Assembly: GCA_040757085.1 (NCBI GenBank)
Contig: JBFLXJ010000024.1
Span: 43,946 to 107,945 of the forward strand
DNA length: 64,000 nucleotides
Source of the DNA: Bacillota bacterium
Lineage (GTDB): Bacteria; Bacillota; Sulfobacillia; JACIYH01
Direction: 5' to 3'
Both the position numbers and the translations under genes were made by a program. Under the pieces are notes generated by a model. The model ran no database searches, was not told the DNA's origin, and was given only the letters and a program-made list of their open reading frames with translations. Below are positions 44,251 to 53,605 of the stretch, one piece after another (the first letter of the stretch is position 1; the number at the start of each line of letters is the position of its first letter).

Positions 44251-44688
44251 GGTGAGGAAGCGGATTTCCTCCAGCATCGCCGGCGAGAGCAGGTGGCCCT
44301 CGTCGATGACGATCACCGGCTGCTTGCCCTGGTTCCGGTAGCTATCCCACAGCGCCTGCACGAGCAACCTGCGGGAGTCGGCGGCGGTGAACGCCGGTCG
44401 CAGCCCCATGCCGACGCAGAGTTCCCGGTACAGGTGCCTGGGGGTGAGCCCGGACTGCGAGATGTACAGGACGTGGTAGCCCGATGGGTCGAGCTGGTGG
44501 GCGAGTGCCCTCAGCGCGGTGGACTTTCCCGATCCCACTTCGCCGGTGACCAGGCCGAAACCCCTTGTCCTCACGCAGTAGGTGAGCCGGGCGAGGAGTT
44601 CGCGGAACTGCTGGGGCAGGTAGAGGTCCTGGGGCCTGATGCCGCGGGAAAACGGGGTGGAGGTCAGGCCGTAGAACTGCTCGAACAC
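44251..44688 (-). pseudogene. ExeA-like AAA ATPase, N-terminal half (split gene)
   Basis: GTG 44688 lies two bases after the transposase stop. The 146 codons to the RIT element give MFEQFYGLTSTPFSRGI, Walker A GEVGSGKSTALRAL and Walker B VIVIDEGHLLS, ending EEIRFLT. Beyond that the frame runs into the RIT end (LCRAHDYAEQ) and stops at 44194, so the translated stub lacks the sensor motifs. Confidence 0.88.
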
Positions 44689-44689
44689 C

Positions 44690-46066
44690 TTACATCCCCT
44701 CCTCGGAGCGGGTGAAGCTGATCCTGCCGATCCTGGCCTTCAGTTCCTCGCGGTGCTTTTCCTCGAGCACTTTCAAGAAGCTGACCGGAGCAAGCGTGGG
44801 TCCGGGGTCTTCGGGGGCGGGCGGCAGGGTCACTGCCCTGTCGTGCTGCCTCTGGAGGAGGTGGGGGATGGCGTAGCCGAAGCACTGTCCCTGCCACCAT
44901 ACCGAGATCTCGGAGAGGTCGAACGGGTCGTAGCGGATCTCGATCACCCTGCGGGCCAGCCTGGGATCCACCTCGTAGCGGTTGCCCTGGAAGGTGAAGG
45001 TGCAGGTGGAGTCCACCCGGCGCTTTGCCCGCCAGAGGAAGATCTCGCGCACCCTGGTGGGGTCGAGCATGCGGATCTGGCCGGGGCCCTTGCTGAAGCG
45101 GGCAGCCGGAGTCTGGCCGGTTTCGCGGTTGACGTGGTGGTGGTAGCTCTGCTCCAGCCAGGCCCAGAAGAGCTGGTTGAGCTCGTCCAGGGTGTTCACC
45201 TCGACCAGGTGCAACTCGGGGAAGAACGACTCCTCCACGGTGCGGAAGAACCTTTCCAGCTTCCCCCGTGCCTGGGGCGCGTAGGGCTGGCCGGAGATGT
45301 GCCTTGAGCCCAGTTCGGCACAGATGACCTCGAACTGGTTCGAGGTGAAGATGGCGCCGTTGTCGCAGTACACCCGGGCGGGGATGCCGCGCTTCAAGAC
45401 GGCCTTCTTGAAGCAATCCAGAAGGGCGGGCAGGTCCTGGGTGAAGTAGAACTCACCGTGGCAGATGAGGCGGGAGTAGTCGTCCATGAAGCAGATCAGG
45501 TACGTCCTGAGCTTCTTGGTGCCGTCGCGGGGGTCCGGGAGCCAGGGCCCGTACTTGAGGTCGGCCTGCCACTGCAGGTTGCGCTCGGCCTTCTCGTACC
45601 GCCGGTACACTCCAGAGGGGGCCTTGAGCAGTTCCCTGGTCTTTCCCAGGCGCCTGAGGTGCCGGGCCAAGGTGGAGGGCTTGACGTCCCCCTCCCTCAC
45701 CGGGACCGAGGGGTCATGCACCATGAGCTCGATGATCTGCCTGACCGAGCGCTCGGGCACCTGCTCCTTGAGGCGCACGGCCAGGTCGATGATCTGCGGC
45801 GGTATGGCCCTGGGGTTTTGGGCGTCGCTGCGAGGCCTGGGCTTTAAGGCCTCAAAACCGCCTTTGCGGTATGCTGCCAGCCAGCGGCGCAGGGTGCGGC
45901 CGGAGACGCGGCGGGTCCCCCCGGGCCCGGGGCAGGGGTGCTCCCGGGCCAGGATCTCCTGCCTGATCCGCCGGCGCTCAGCCTCCTCCAACGAGGGGTC
46001 AAGGAGCGGGGCTATGACCCGGTAGCGGAACAGGGCGATGCTCGTGCGGGCATCGTCTGCCACCAT
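44690..46066 (-). CDS. DDE integrase/transposase (rve-type)
   Basis: ATG 46066 follows GGAGGTGGG and gives 458 residues. An N-terminal HTH (SGRTLRRWLAAYRKGGFEAL) precedes an RNase H-like core with Asp in WQADLKYGP, Asp in VYCDNGAIF and Glu in ARGKLERFFRT. A C-terminal Mu-type beta-barrel-like part (FTFQGNRYEVDPRLARRVIE) follows. It is intact and probably catalyses cut-and-paste or replicative transposition with the ATPase. Confidence 0.9.
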   Translation of the reverse strand: MVADDARTSIALFRYRVIAPLLDPSLEEAERRRIRQEILAREHPCPGPGGTRRVSGRTLRRWLAAYRKGGFEALKPRPRSDAQNPRAIPPQIIDLAVRLKEQVPERSVRQIIELMVHDPSVPVREGDVKPSTLARHLRRLGKTRELLKAPSGVYRRYEKAERNLQWQADLKYGPWLPDPRDGTKKLRTYLICFMDDYSRLICHGEFYFTQDLPALLDCFKKAVLKRGIPARVYCDNGAIFTSNQFEVICAELGSRHISGQPYAPQARGKLERFFRTVEESFFPELHLVEVNTLDELNQLFWAWLEQSYHHHVNRETGQTPAARFSKGPGQIRMLDPTRVREIFLWRAKRRVDSTCTFTFQGNRYEVDPRLARRVIEIRYDPFDLSEISVWWQGQCFGYAIPHLLQRQHDRAVTLPPAPEDPGPTLAPVSFLKVLEEKHREELKARIGRISFTRSEEGM

Positions 46067-46132
46067 CCCACCTCCCGGGCGCCATTTTGGGCCCCGGGGG
46101 GCCGGCGCGGCAAGACACATGTTTGGTGGGGC

Positions 46133-46792
46133 CTACAGCCTCAGGCCCGTCTCCCTGGCGCACACTCCCAGGAAGCGCATGGCGTCTTCCGCCTGAGGCT
46201 CTCCCCAGTTTAGGCCGAGCCGCGAGCCCTCCTGCCAGAGGGAAAGGGCAAGTTCCAGGAGCAGCGGCGCCCGGGAGATTGCCCGGGTCCGCCAGCCGGG
46301 TCCGGCCCTGGCGGGGGTCAGCCTGCCTGCTTCTTGGGCCAGGGCGGCGGTGCGGGCCACGTTGCAGGCGAGGAGTTGCTCGAGCAGGAAGCGCTCGAGT
46401 CTCTCCGCGGCCCGGGCAAGCCTGTCCGCCCAGCGCCAGAGAGTCTGCCAGTTTATCTCGAAGGCCGCGGCGGCCCGGCGGTAGCTCCCAAGCTGGCGGT
46501 AGGCCAATATCGCCTCCTGCCTGAGGACCCAGGGGTAGGGGGACCGGGGCGGCAGGAACCGGGGCCTGAGGTTCCGCACCGACCCGCAGGCCGGGCACCG
46601 CAGGTAGAGCACCGGGACGAGCTCCGACCAGAACCCCACGGCCACGTAGCAGTGCTCCACCTTGTGGCGGTGGCGGAAGTGGTGGCCGCAGTGGCAGGGA
46701 CGATACTCAGGCGGAGGTCCGCGGGAAATCGAGGCTATGTACGAACACAGGATTGCTTTGACAGCAGCCTTCAGGTGCGTTACTCTTTTCAT
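46133..46792 (-). CDS. DUF6431 zinc-binding HTH protein of the transposon
   Basis: This 219-residue first gene of the transposon operon has zinc-ribbon cysteines (YRPCHCGHHFRHRHKVEHCY, RCPACGSVRN) and a helix-turn-helix (LGSYRRAAAAFEINWQTLWRW). DUF6431 proteins are found with this type of transposase and ATPase; a DNA end-binding or targeting role is inferred. Confidence 0.78.
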   Translation of the reverse strand: MKRVTHLKAAVKAILCSYIASISRGPPPEYRPCHCGHHFRHRHKVEHCYVAVGFWSELVPVLYLRCPACGSVRNLRPRFLPPRSPYPWVLRQEAILAYRQLGSYRRAAAAFEINWQTLWRWADRLARAAERLERFLLEQLLACNVARTAALAQEAGRLTPARAGPGWRTRAISRAPLLLELALSLWQEGSRLGLNWGEPQAEDAMRFLGVCARETGLRL

Positions 46793-46953
46793 GCACTGTT
46801 GCGTGGGCGAAGGTCTCCGGGCTCAATTGGCGGTTGGCCGGAGGCCTTCGCTTTCTCGCATCACCCCTTAATGCCTTCTCAAGGGAGGGACAAACATCCT
46901 ACTGCCTCCCCTACAAAGAGGTCAGCCAATCTGAGAAATTCCTCCTAAATCCT

Positions 46954-46977
46954 GGCCAAATAATGTTAGCCGCTACA
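46954..46977 (-). repeat. Right terminal inverted repeat of the DDE transposon
   Basis: On the reverse strand it starts TGTAGCGG and runs through GCTAACATTATTTGGCC. Confidence 0.65.
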
Positions 46978-47221
46978 CGAACCCCTGCCGCCGCGGTTCG
47001 GGGACGGCTTGTTTCGCGCCGCACCGTCGCCCGAACCCACGGAGCAGGGCTCAACCACGCATCTCGGCCAGCTCACACCCGCGCGAGGCCGTACAGCCTC
47101 GTAGCACCCCTGCTCCGCCCATCCAGCGCCGGAGAACAAACTCCCCCTACGCGTTCGCGGGAACTTGAACGCCAGCCGGCGCCCAAATTAACCCCCACCG
47201 GGCCCTGCCACGAAGCCCCGG

Positions 47222-47569
47222 TCACGCGGGATGCGTGGCACGCCTGACACCCACTGGGGACGTCTGGCTCAAGAGGGCGTTTACTCCAGCAGCCGCGCGC
47301 TGCGGGTCCCGCCTCTCATCCCCACGCGAACGCGAATCCCCTCGCTGCGGCAGATCCGCCGCCAGCACGAACACCTTCCTGCCATAGCGCACCGCGGGAA
47401 GCTTCCCCTGGCGAATCCACCTGTGAACCGTCTCCGGATGGCACCCTAGCTCCGCGGCCGCCCGCGCCACTGTCAGAAGTCCCCGTTTTTCCGCAAGCTC
47501 CTTCCATGCCCCTCTCAAGATCCGACCACCCGACCCCACTACAAAAAGCAGGTGACGCACGCGCATCAC
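47222..47569 (-). CDS. Excisionase-type helix-turn-helix protein
   Basis: The core (LLTVARAAAELGCHPETVHRW, cited in part, then IRQGKLPAVRYGRKVFV) is a MerR-like HTH_17 domain used by excisionases and small regulators. The frame starts at ATG 47569 or 47566, and a TTG start at MRGAWKEL is also possible. The C-terminal ~45 residues are low complexity. It may belong to a former mobile element between the two transposons. Confidence 0.6.
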   Translation of the reverse strand: MMRVRHLLFVVGSGGRILRGAWKELAEKRGLLTVARAAAELGCHPETVHRWIRQGKLPAVRYGRKVFVLAADLPQRGDSRSRGDERRDPQRAAAGVNALLSQTSPVGVRRATHPA

Positions 47570-47905
47570 CCGGACCCAAAGGAGGGGGGTATCCAGCGAG
47601 ATACGTGCTCGCCTGGCAGCTTAATCATACGGCTGCATGGTTACAACAGTGTTACGGGAAAGTGGCACCATCACGACACGCGTTGACCCTCCCCCGCATG
47701 ATCTACCATCCTCAGAGAATCCCCCCGCCCGCCCCCGCCCTGGCAGTAGCGGCGGCTGGACGCAACAGGCGCCCGGGAAAAGACACCCAACCGCAGAAAC
47801 ATGCAACAAGCTTCCTTCCGAGCCGCATCGGGCGCTACGCCTGTCCCGCCGCCGGATCCCGGTGCACGGTGAGGAGAACCCCGCACGGCAATCTAACCGC
47901 CCCCC
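47570..47905. other. Intergenic stretch between the two transposons
   Basis: 336 bases with no gene, RNA or repeat that I can recognise. Confidence 0.4.
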
Positions 47906-48020
47906 CGCATATTCCCCCTTAAATCTGAGCCAGTTTTCCCGCTGAAAACTGAGCCACCCTCCCAGGGAAATTCCCTCCGATCTGGAAATGGGTTAGGCCG
48001 GATCGGAGGTGACGGGGAGG

Positions 48021-48709
48021 GTGATATCAGTGGAAGCGTGGACCACCATTCGGTACCTGCATGCGCGGGGCCTGAGCCAGCGTGCCATCGCACGGGAGCT
48101 GGGCGTATCCCGGAACACCGTGGCCAGGGCGCTGGTCTTGGACAGCCCGCCGAAGTATGCGCGCAGGAAGCAGCCGGTCAACCCTGGCCTGGCGCCCTTC
48201 GAGGAGCAGATCAGGGAAATGCTCTTCGACAAAAAGTTCCGGGGGAGCCGCATCCTGCGGGAACTGCGGAAGCTGGGATTCGAAGGCTCCAAGTCCGCCT
48301 TCTACCGGTACCTGGAGAAGCTGCGCGAGAACCAGGCGTCGGCCCGAGCCAGCATGAGATTCGAGACGCCCCCCGGAGAGCAGGGCCAGTTCGACTGGTC
48401 CCCCTACACCATCCCGCTCGGAACAATGCTCTGCCGGGTAGTAGTGTTCTCCCTGACCCTGGGCTACAGCCGCCGCAAGTACCTTACGGCCAGCCTGGAC
48501 GAGACGCAGGCGTCCGTGTTCGAGGCGCTGGAGGATGCCCTGTGGTTCTTCGGGGGCAGCCCCAAGGTGCTGGTGGTGGACAACGACCGGACCATGGTGG
48601 ACAGTTGCAGGCCGAACGATTTCCGGTGGAACCGCTTGTTTCTTGAACTGTGCGGACACTACCGCATCCAGCCCGTGGCTTGCGCCCCGGGAAACGCCCG
48701 GGCGAAGGG
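48021..48709 (+). pseudogene. istA: IS21 transposase IstA, N-terminal part (split gene)
   Basis: GTG 48021 has GGAGGTGA eight bases upstream. The HTH (LHARGLSQRAIARELGVS) and the DDE core are present: Asp in GQFDWSPY, VVDNDRTMV, and the start of the Glu region (CAPGNARAKG). At 48705-48709 (AAGGG) the serine recombinase element interrupts the gene; the frame then reads into it and ends at 48926. Confidence 0.9.
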
Positions 48710-48716
48710 CTTTGCT

Positions 48717-50789
48717 TCATACTGCACCCTCTTCTCTCGTTGCGGGTGTACTTTTTCTGCGCCGCAGTTTCCACTTACCTTTCACGGGCGCGTCCTCCCC
48801 AGGCGGCTCGTAGAGGTACTGATCCTTGTCGTTGTACGCGTGAGCACGCAGCAGCCCGTGGCGGCGCCAAGCCTTCACCGTGCTGCTGCTAACGCCCAGG
48901 GCGGCGGCCATCTCCTTCAACGTTAGCAGACCCCTGTCCCGCAGGCGGCTGTACGTATCCTTGAGACCGTACGCCAACCTCACTTTGCGCACCATCAGCC
49001 GGTCAAATCGGTTGCCGTGCCCGGAGCGGAGCCCTCGTTCGTTCAGGATCAGAGCGGCCTCACCATCGGTGTAATCGTCCAGTAGCCGGTCGATTTCCGC
49101 AACGACGGCGGGGTCAGTTTGATACAGTTGCCAGGCCGAAGGCGGCAGCGGCAGGGTCAGGGTGCGGCTGGCTCCGCCTTTGAAGCGTACGTGGGCAGTG
49201 ATGTTCTCCTTCTTGAGCAGGGTGACGTCCTCGATGATCAGGCGCACCATTCTCTTGCGATCCCGGTCGGAGGTACGGGGGTCCCGCCACAGGCGGGGGA
49301 AGTCGGTGGCCAGCGCCAGGATGCGGCCACGCTCCTCCTCGTCCACGAGCACGCGGTCAGCCCTGCGCTGTCGCTCGTACTCCTCTTGCGCCTCAGCCAG
49401 CGCCCTCAGCTTCTGGTTCCAGTCTGCCTCCAGAACGTCGGCCACCAGGCGGTTGTCCGGATCAACCTGCATGTAGCGCCGCCGAGCCAGTTCCGCCTCG
49501 TAGCGAGCCCGTTCCACTTGTCCCAACCTTAACCTGTCCGCCTCCTCCGCCCTCTGGTTCAACTCCTCGGAGATGGCGAGTGCCACCTCGAGGGCGAGCG
49601 GCGTGACCGCCTCGACCAGCATTTCGCCGATTGCCCTGTCCACGCCTGCCCCCGGGATGCGCTGGCAGGGGGAAGCGGCCTGCTCGATCCCCTCGCGCTG
49701 GCACACGTACGAGGGCACGACCCGCCCGTTCCTCACGTGATAGCGCACGGTCATGCGCTTTCCGCATACCCCGCAGATCACCAGCCCCTGCAACAGGGCC
49801 GGGCCCTCCCGCGGGGGGCTGGCGCGGCGGTCTGCCCCGTACGCCACTGCATTCTCCCGTAACCGCCGCAGGTTGTCCTGGTACTCCTCCCAGGAAATGT
49901 AGCCCGGGTGAGCATCCCGCACGAGGGCGAGCCACTTTTCCGGTGGCTTGAGCTTGCAAATGTACCTGCCACCGGGGGTCCTGCGGGTCTGCGTTCTGCC
50001 GAAGAAGAGCGCACCTGCGTACCGGGGGTTCCCGAGGACCCGGAGGACCCGATGCCGTTCCAGCCGCGGCCACACCAGTTCCCCCCGCCGGGGGCCCACG
50101 GCCACCCGCCACGGGAAGCGGAGCCCCTGCTCTCGGAACACCCGCACCACCTGGCCCGCGGAACCGGTGCGCCGGAAGGTGTCAAACAGCAGGCGCACCG
50201 CCCGCTGAACGGCCAGGTCGGGATCGAGTACCACCTGGCTGTCGGGCCCGTACACAAACCCTGTCGGCAGACGGGATTTGAGCTCGCCCCGGCGGGCCTT
50301 GCTGAGGATCCCTCCCTGCAGCCGCATGCGCAGCACATGCAGTTCCGCCTCGCTCATCGTCCCCTTGAGCCCCAAAAGCAGCCGGTCGTTGAAGTGCCCG
50401 GGGTCGTACACCCCGTCTTCGTCCAGGATGAGGGTATCGGTCAGGGCGCAGATCTCCAGCAACCTGTACCAGTCAGAGGAGCTGCGCGCCAGGCGGGAAA
50501 CCTCCAGGCCCAGCACGATTCCCACCCGGCCCATACCCACCTCAGCCACCAGCCGCTGGAAACCTTCCCGCCCAGAAGCCGAGGCGCCCGAGTGCCCAAG
50601 GTCCTCGTCGATCACCACCACCCGCTCGACCGGCCACCCCAAGGCCACCACCCGTTCCCGGAGCCCGTACTGGCGCTTGGTGCTTTCCTGGTTCTCGAAC
50701 ACCTGCCGCAACGTGCTCTGGCGCACGTAAAGGTACGCGTCCCGCTTCAGGTGGGAGGGCTTGACCTTCTGGTAAACCCCCTGGTCCAC
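48717..50789 (-). CDS. Large serine recombinase
   Basis: The product has 690 residues. The resolvase domain has the nucleophile Ser in AYLYVRQSTLRQ, then DEDLGHSGAS and EVSRLARSSSDWYRLLE. A recombinase domain follows (~165-290) and a zinc ribbon (ICGVCGKRM...YVCQR). A coiled-coil stretch lies near 400-480, and a C-terminal HTH (LTLKEMAAALGVSSSTVKAW) completes it. GTG 50789 is the start. It should integrate and excise the element. The gene reaches to within 8 bases of the left end. Confidence 0.93.
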   Translation of the reverse strand: MDQGVYQKVKPSHLKRDAYLYVRQSTLRQVFENQESTKRQYGLRERVVALGWPVERVVVIDEDLGHSGASASGREGFQRLVAEVGMGRVGIVLGLEVSRLARSSSDWYRLLEICALTDTLILDEDGVYDPGHFNDRLLLGLKGTMSEAELHVLRMRLQGGILSKARRGELKSRLPTGFVYGPDSQVVLDPDLAVQRAVRLLFDTFRRTGSAGQVVRVFREQGLRFPWRVAVGPRRGELVWPRLERHRVLRVLGNPRYAGALFFGRTQTRRTPGGRYICKLKPPEKWLALVRDAHPGYISWEEYQDNLRRLRENAVAYGADRRASPPREGPALLQGLVICGVCGKRMTVRYHVRNGRVVPSYVCQREGIEQAASPCQRIPGAGVDRAIGEMLVEAVTPLALEVALAISEELNQRAEEADRLRLGQVERARYEAELARRRYMQVDPDNRLVADVLEADWNQKLRALAEAQEEYERQRRADRVLVDEEERGRILALATDFPRLWRDPRTSDRDRKRMVRLIIEDVTLLKKENITAHVRFKGGASRTLTLPLPPSAWQLYQTDPAVVAEIDRLLDDYTDGEAALILNERGLRSGHGNRFDRLMVRKVRLAYGLKDTYSRLRDRGLLTLKEMAAALGVSSSTVKAWRRHGLLRAHAYNDKDQYLYEPPGEDAPVKGKWKLRRRKSTPATREEGAV

Positions 50790-50793
50790 CCCA

Positions 50794-51057
50794 TCACCTC
50801 CCCCGGCAAGAAAGCGCCATCGTCACCAGCGCCATCACTAGTTCAGCCTGCGTCCTTGCACCTGTCATGCTCAGGCCACCTGACCCGGGCCCAACTCGCG
50901 GGCTGCAGGCAGGGGCGCAGGATGCCCAGGCTTGCACCCACGCGGGCACCCCGCGCCGCATGAGCAGGGTCAGGCCGCGGGGGGCAGCTCCCGGGACCGC
51001 ACCCACCGCGTACGCCCGCACCTCCTCGTATCGCTCCGCCAGCCCGTCCGCGCTCAT
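50794..51057 (-). CDS. 87-residue protein of the serine recombinase element
   Basis: The ATG at 51057 lies 9 bases after the HTH gene, and the stop lies 5 bases before the recombinase start, so it is in the same operon. MSADGLAERYEEVRAYAVG and RGLTLLMRRGVPAWVQAW suggest a small helical protein. I know of no assigned function; it travels with this type of recombinase. Confidence 0.65.
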   Translation of the reverse strand: MSADGLAERYEEVRAYAVGAVPGAAPRGLTLLMRRGVPAWVQAWASCAPACSPRVGPGSGGLSMTGARTQAELVMALVTMALSCRGR

Positions 51058-51065
51058 CTGGCCGC

Positions 51066-51545
51066 CTACGCCTTTTCCCGGCGCCCCCCTTTTCGGGCCC
51101 GCCCCAGGGCCCGCTCGATGCTCCGGGGATGCACCGTCAGGCCGAGTCGTTCCCTCACCATGCGGGCCAGCTCGCCCGGACGCAGCGTCGGGTCCTCGGA
51201 AAGCACGGCCTCCAGAAACCCCATCACCTCCTCCGTGAACTTGTGCGCCCTCCGGGGGCCCGGCCGCTGGGGCAGGAGCCCGGGAAGACCGCCGCGCCGG
51301 AACGCCTCCCGCGCCTGGTAAAACGACGGGCGAGAAAACCCAAACAGCGCCGCCGCCCGCTTCGCTGGCAGCCCGTCCACCTCGACACGCCGCAGCATCT
51401 CGTACTTCACCTGCACCAGGTCGCGGGCGTCGAAGAAGGGGTTCCCCGACCGGAAGGCCTCGTCTGTCACGTCCTCCGGACGCGGGTTGAGCGCATGATG
51501 GGCCCGGAGGGAAGAGAGCTTCTCGTCTCCCTGTTTGCCCGGCAA
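51066..51545 (-). CDS. Helix-turn-helix protein of the serine recombinase element
   Basis: This 159-residue protein has two HTH-like parts: LPAKRAAALFGFSRPSFYQ (IS-type HTH_28/29) and LRPGELARMVRERLGLTVHP (HTH_32-like, as in IS630/IS481 N termini) with RSIERAL. There is no DDE core. It probably binds the element ends or regulates the operon. Confidence 0.75.
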   Translation of the reverse strand: MPGKQGDEKLSSLRAHHALNPRPEDVTDEAFRSGNPFFDARDLVQVKYEMLRRVEVDGLPAKRAAALFGFSRPSFYQAREAFRRGGLPGLLPQRPGPRRAHKFTEEVMGFLEAVLSEDPTLRPGELARMVRERLGLTVHPRSIERALGRARKGGRREKA

Positions 51546-51690
51546 TCCTTTCCCTCCCCAGATGTGTTAACTCCATTATGCACACCCCTGTCCGCCTGTC
51601 AAGGCCCATCCCGGAAAACCCTCACTGCAAGGAGACCTAAGCTGCTCCCATGCCGGACGGCTTGGTAGATGAGCATAATCAACTTAACAC

Positions 51691-51999
51691 TCACGGCGTA
51701 ATCTCCTTTACACGGTCTCCGTCTTCCTTCCCCGACTCTTGAAGATCCCTCACCAGTGCCGCCAGGGCACGCAGGTCCTGGAGGCGGAAGATCGAGCGAC
51801 CCCCTGACAGAGTGACAAACGGATCAGCAGGCGCCACATCCGTCCAGCTGGCGGGAAGGGACCGCACCCTTCCCTCGCGGTCTTCGAAAAACACCCGGTC
51901 TTCGCACCACGCCTGGCACCAGGTGAGAAGCTCGAATTCCTGGCCACTCAAGGGATGGTAGGGATGCACCACCCTGAATTTCCGTGACGCACCGGACAC
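51691..51999 (-). CDS. DUF5372 family protein
   Basis: The 102-residue product has the pattern FRVVHPYHPLSGQEFELL, EDRVFFEDREGRVRSLPASW and TDVAPADPF, which is DUF5372, a family found in transposon operons. GTG 51999 starts about 26 bases inside the right end of the element. Function is unknown; a role in recombination is inferred from context. Confidence 0.75.
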   Translation of the reverse strand: MSGASRKFRVVHPYHPLSGQEFELLTWCQAWCEDRVFFEDREGRVRSLPASWTDVAPADPFVTLSGGRSIFRLQDLRALAALVRDLQESGKEDGDRVKEITP

Positions 52000-52030
52000 T
52001 CCGGGTGCAATCGATGACTTTGACCAAGGG

Positions 52031-52826
52031 GAAGGTGGAAAACCCCTTCCGCCACCTGGAGGATCACCTGATCAGAGGAGGGCGCTGGGACAGCTTCGAG
52101 CATTTCCTGGCCGAGCTCCAGAGGTTTGCCCGGGAGGAGCTCGACCTAATGGTCCACGGCACCACGCGCCAGCGGCCCATAGATCTCTTCGCCGAAGAGC
52201 AGCCTTACCTCACCCCTCTGCCCGCGGGCAGGTTCGTCAGCACCCGGGAGCAGTTCCGGAACGTGAGCTGGGACTGCCTGATCTCGTTCGACGGCAACCG
52301 CTACAGCGTCCCCCATCCCTACGCGGGTAAGTCGGTGTGGGTGAGGGTGTCCCGGGGCGAGTATCTCCTCGTGCTTGACATGCACGGCCAGGTCGTGGCC
52401 ACCCATGAACTCTGCCGGGACAAGGGGCGCACCATCCTCAAGCAGGAGCACTACGAGGGGCTAAGGCGGGCGGCCCCGCGCACCCGGGCGCTGCTGGAGA
52501 AGGCATTCCTGGACCGCTTCCCGGATCAGGCAGAATTCCTGGAGAGGCTCTACGCCCAGCAGAAGCTCAACCCGGCCTACCACCTGCGGGGCATACTGGA
52601 GCTTGCCTCTTTGTACCCCAAGGAGGCTATGCTGGAGGCCTTCTCCCTCTGCCTGCGGTACAACACCTTCTCCGTGGGCTTCGTCCGCGGCGTGCTCGAG
52701 CAGCATCCCCCCGCCCAGCCGCAGCCGGAGCCCGGAGTCCGCCCCCTGCACGGGCTGCCGCAGGTCAAGGTGAACCGCAGTCTCTCCGCGTACCAGCGCC
52801 TGCTCGAGGGAGGTGGATGCCGGTGA
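52031..52826 (+). pseudogene. istA: IS21 transposase IstA, C-terminal part (split gene)
   Basis: The frame resumes at GKVENPFRHLEDHLI, which holds the third catalytic acid (Glu of KVEN), and continues through RFAREELDLMVHG, FDGNRYSVPHPYAGK and a C-terminal domain to the stop at 52826, overlapping istB. As it stands it has no proper start (ATG 52016 would start inside the inner element). Confidence 0.9.
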
Positions 52827-53605
52827 CCGAGGTGGAGCGGTTGAGGCAGCAGCTGCGGAAGCTCAGCCTGCACACCATGGCCGCCATATTCGAAGAGGAG
52901 GCGGAGAAGGCGGCCAAAAGCCAGATGAGCTACACGGCCTTCCTGGCGCGCCTGGCCGACGAGGAGGTGGCTGCCAAGGCGGAGCGGTCGATCAACGCCA
53001 AGGTGGCCAAGGCGCGTTTCCCCGCCATCAAGACCCTGGAGTCGTTCGACTTCAGCTTCCAGCCCTCCCTCCCGGTGGCAACGATCAAGGAGTTGGCGGA
53101 ACTGGGCTTCCTGGACAAGGCGGAAAACATCGTCCTGGTGGGACCGAGCGGCACGGGGAAGACCCATCTTGCCATCGCCCTGGGTCTGAAGGCCTGCATG
53201 GCGAGAAAAAGGGTCCTGTTCACCACCGTGCACGCGCTGCTGGACCAACTGGTGGCGGCAACCGTAGACCGATCTCTGGGGTCGCGCCTGGAGGCGCTCA
53301 GCCGCCTGGATCTGGTCATCGCCGACGAACTGGGGTACATGCCGGTGGACACCCAGAGGGCGAACCTCTTCTTCCAGTTCGTCAGCTGCCGCTACGAGAA
53401 GGGCTCCATCATCCTGACCACCAACAAGGCCTTCGACCAGTGGGGGCAGGTATTCGGAGACGACGTCATCGCCTCCGCCATCCTCGACCGCCTTCTCCAC
53501 CACAGCCACATCATCGCCATCAACGGGCCCAGTTACCGGCTCAAGGACAAGCTGGACCGGGCCGCGCAGGCCGCCGGAGCCACGGCCCGGCGCGAATCAG
53601 CCTGA
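52817..53605 (+). CDS. istB: IS21 helper ATPase IstB
   Basis: This intact 262-residue AAA+ protein starts at ATG 52817 within the end of istA. Walker A is GPSGTGKTHLAIALG, Walker B is LVIADELGYMP and sensor 1 is ILTTNKAFDQW; the family end SYRLKDKL is present. IstB oligomerises on DNA and recruits IstA to the target. With istA split, it has no partner from this copy. Confidence 0.95.
   Translation: MPVTEVERLRQQLRKLSLHTMAAIFEEEAEKAAKSQMSYTAFLARLADEEVAAKAERSINAKVAKARFPAIKTLESFDFSFQPSLPVATIKELAELGFLDKAENIVLVGPSGTGKTHLAIALGLKACMARKRVLFTTVHALLDQLVAATVDRSLGSRLEALSRLDLVIADELGYMPVDTQRANLFFQFVSCRYEKGSIILTTNKAFDQWGQVFGDDVIASAILDRLLHHSHIIAINGPSYRLKDKLDRAAQAAGATARRESA

Larger units (their letters stand above)
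39934..46977. mobile_element. 7.0 kb DDE transposon (DUF6431 - transposase - ExeA-like ATPase), carrying a nested RIT element
   Basis: The ends are imperfect inverted repeats of 24 bases sharing GCTAACATTAT (39942-39952; reverse strand at 46959-46969) and TGT at each tip. Between them, on the minus strand, lie a DUF6431 protein, a DDE transposase and an AAA ATPase gene split by the element at 40855-44250, plus a small + strand membrane protein gene near the left end. No target duplication is evident (CAGAG versus CGAAC). The left end replaces the 3' end of a deacetylase gene. Confidence 0.75.
48710..52030. mobile_element. Serine recombinase element inserted in istA
   Basis: The ends are defined by IstA: AAGGG occurs at 48705-48709 and 52026-52030, and joining there gives NARAK-GKVENPFRHLEDH in frame. 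Inside, all on the minus strand, are DUF5372, an HTH protein, an 87-residue protein and a large serine recombinase. Both tips hold TGCACCC in opposite orientation (48725-48731 and the reverse at 52004-52010). A short shared core fits serine-recombinase crossover rather than DDE transposition. Confidence 0.85.

Noticed and set aside
39927..46984. Target-site duplication around the DDE transposon
   Set aside because: The bases outside the two tips (CAGAG and CGAAC) do not match at any usual length; the element may have moved by one-ended or replicative events, or one flank has been rearranged.
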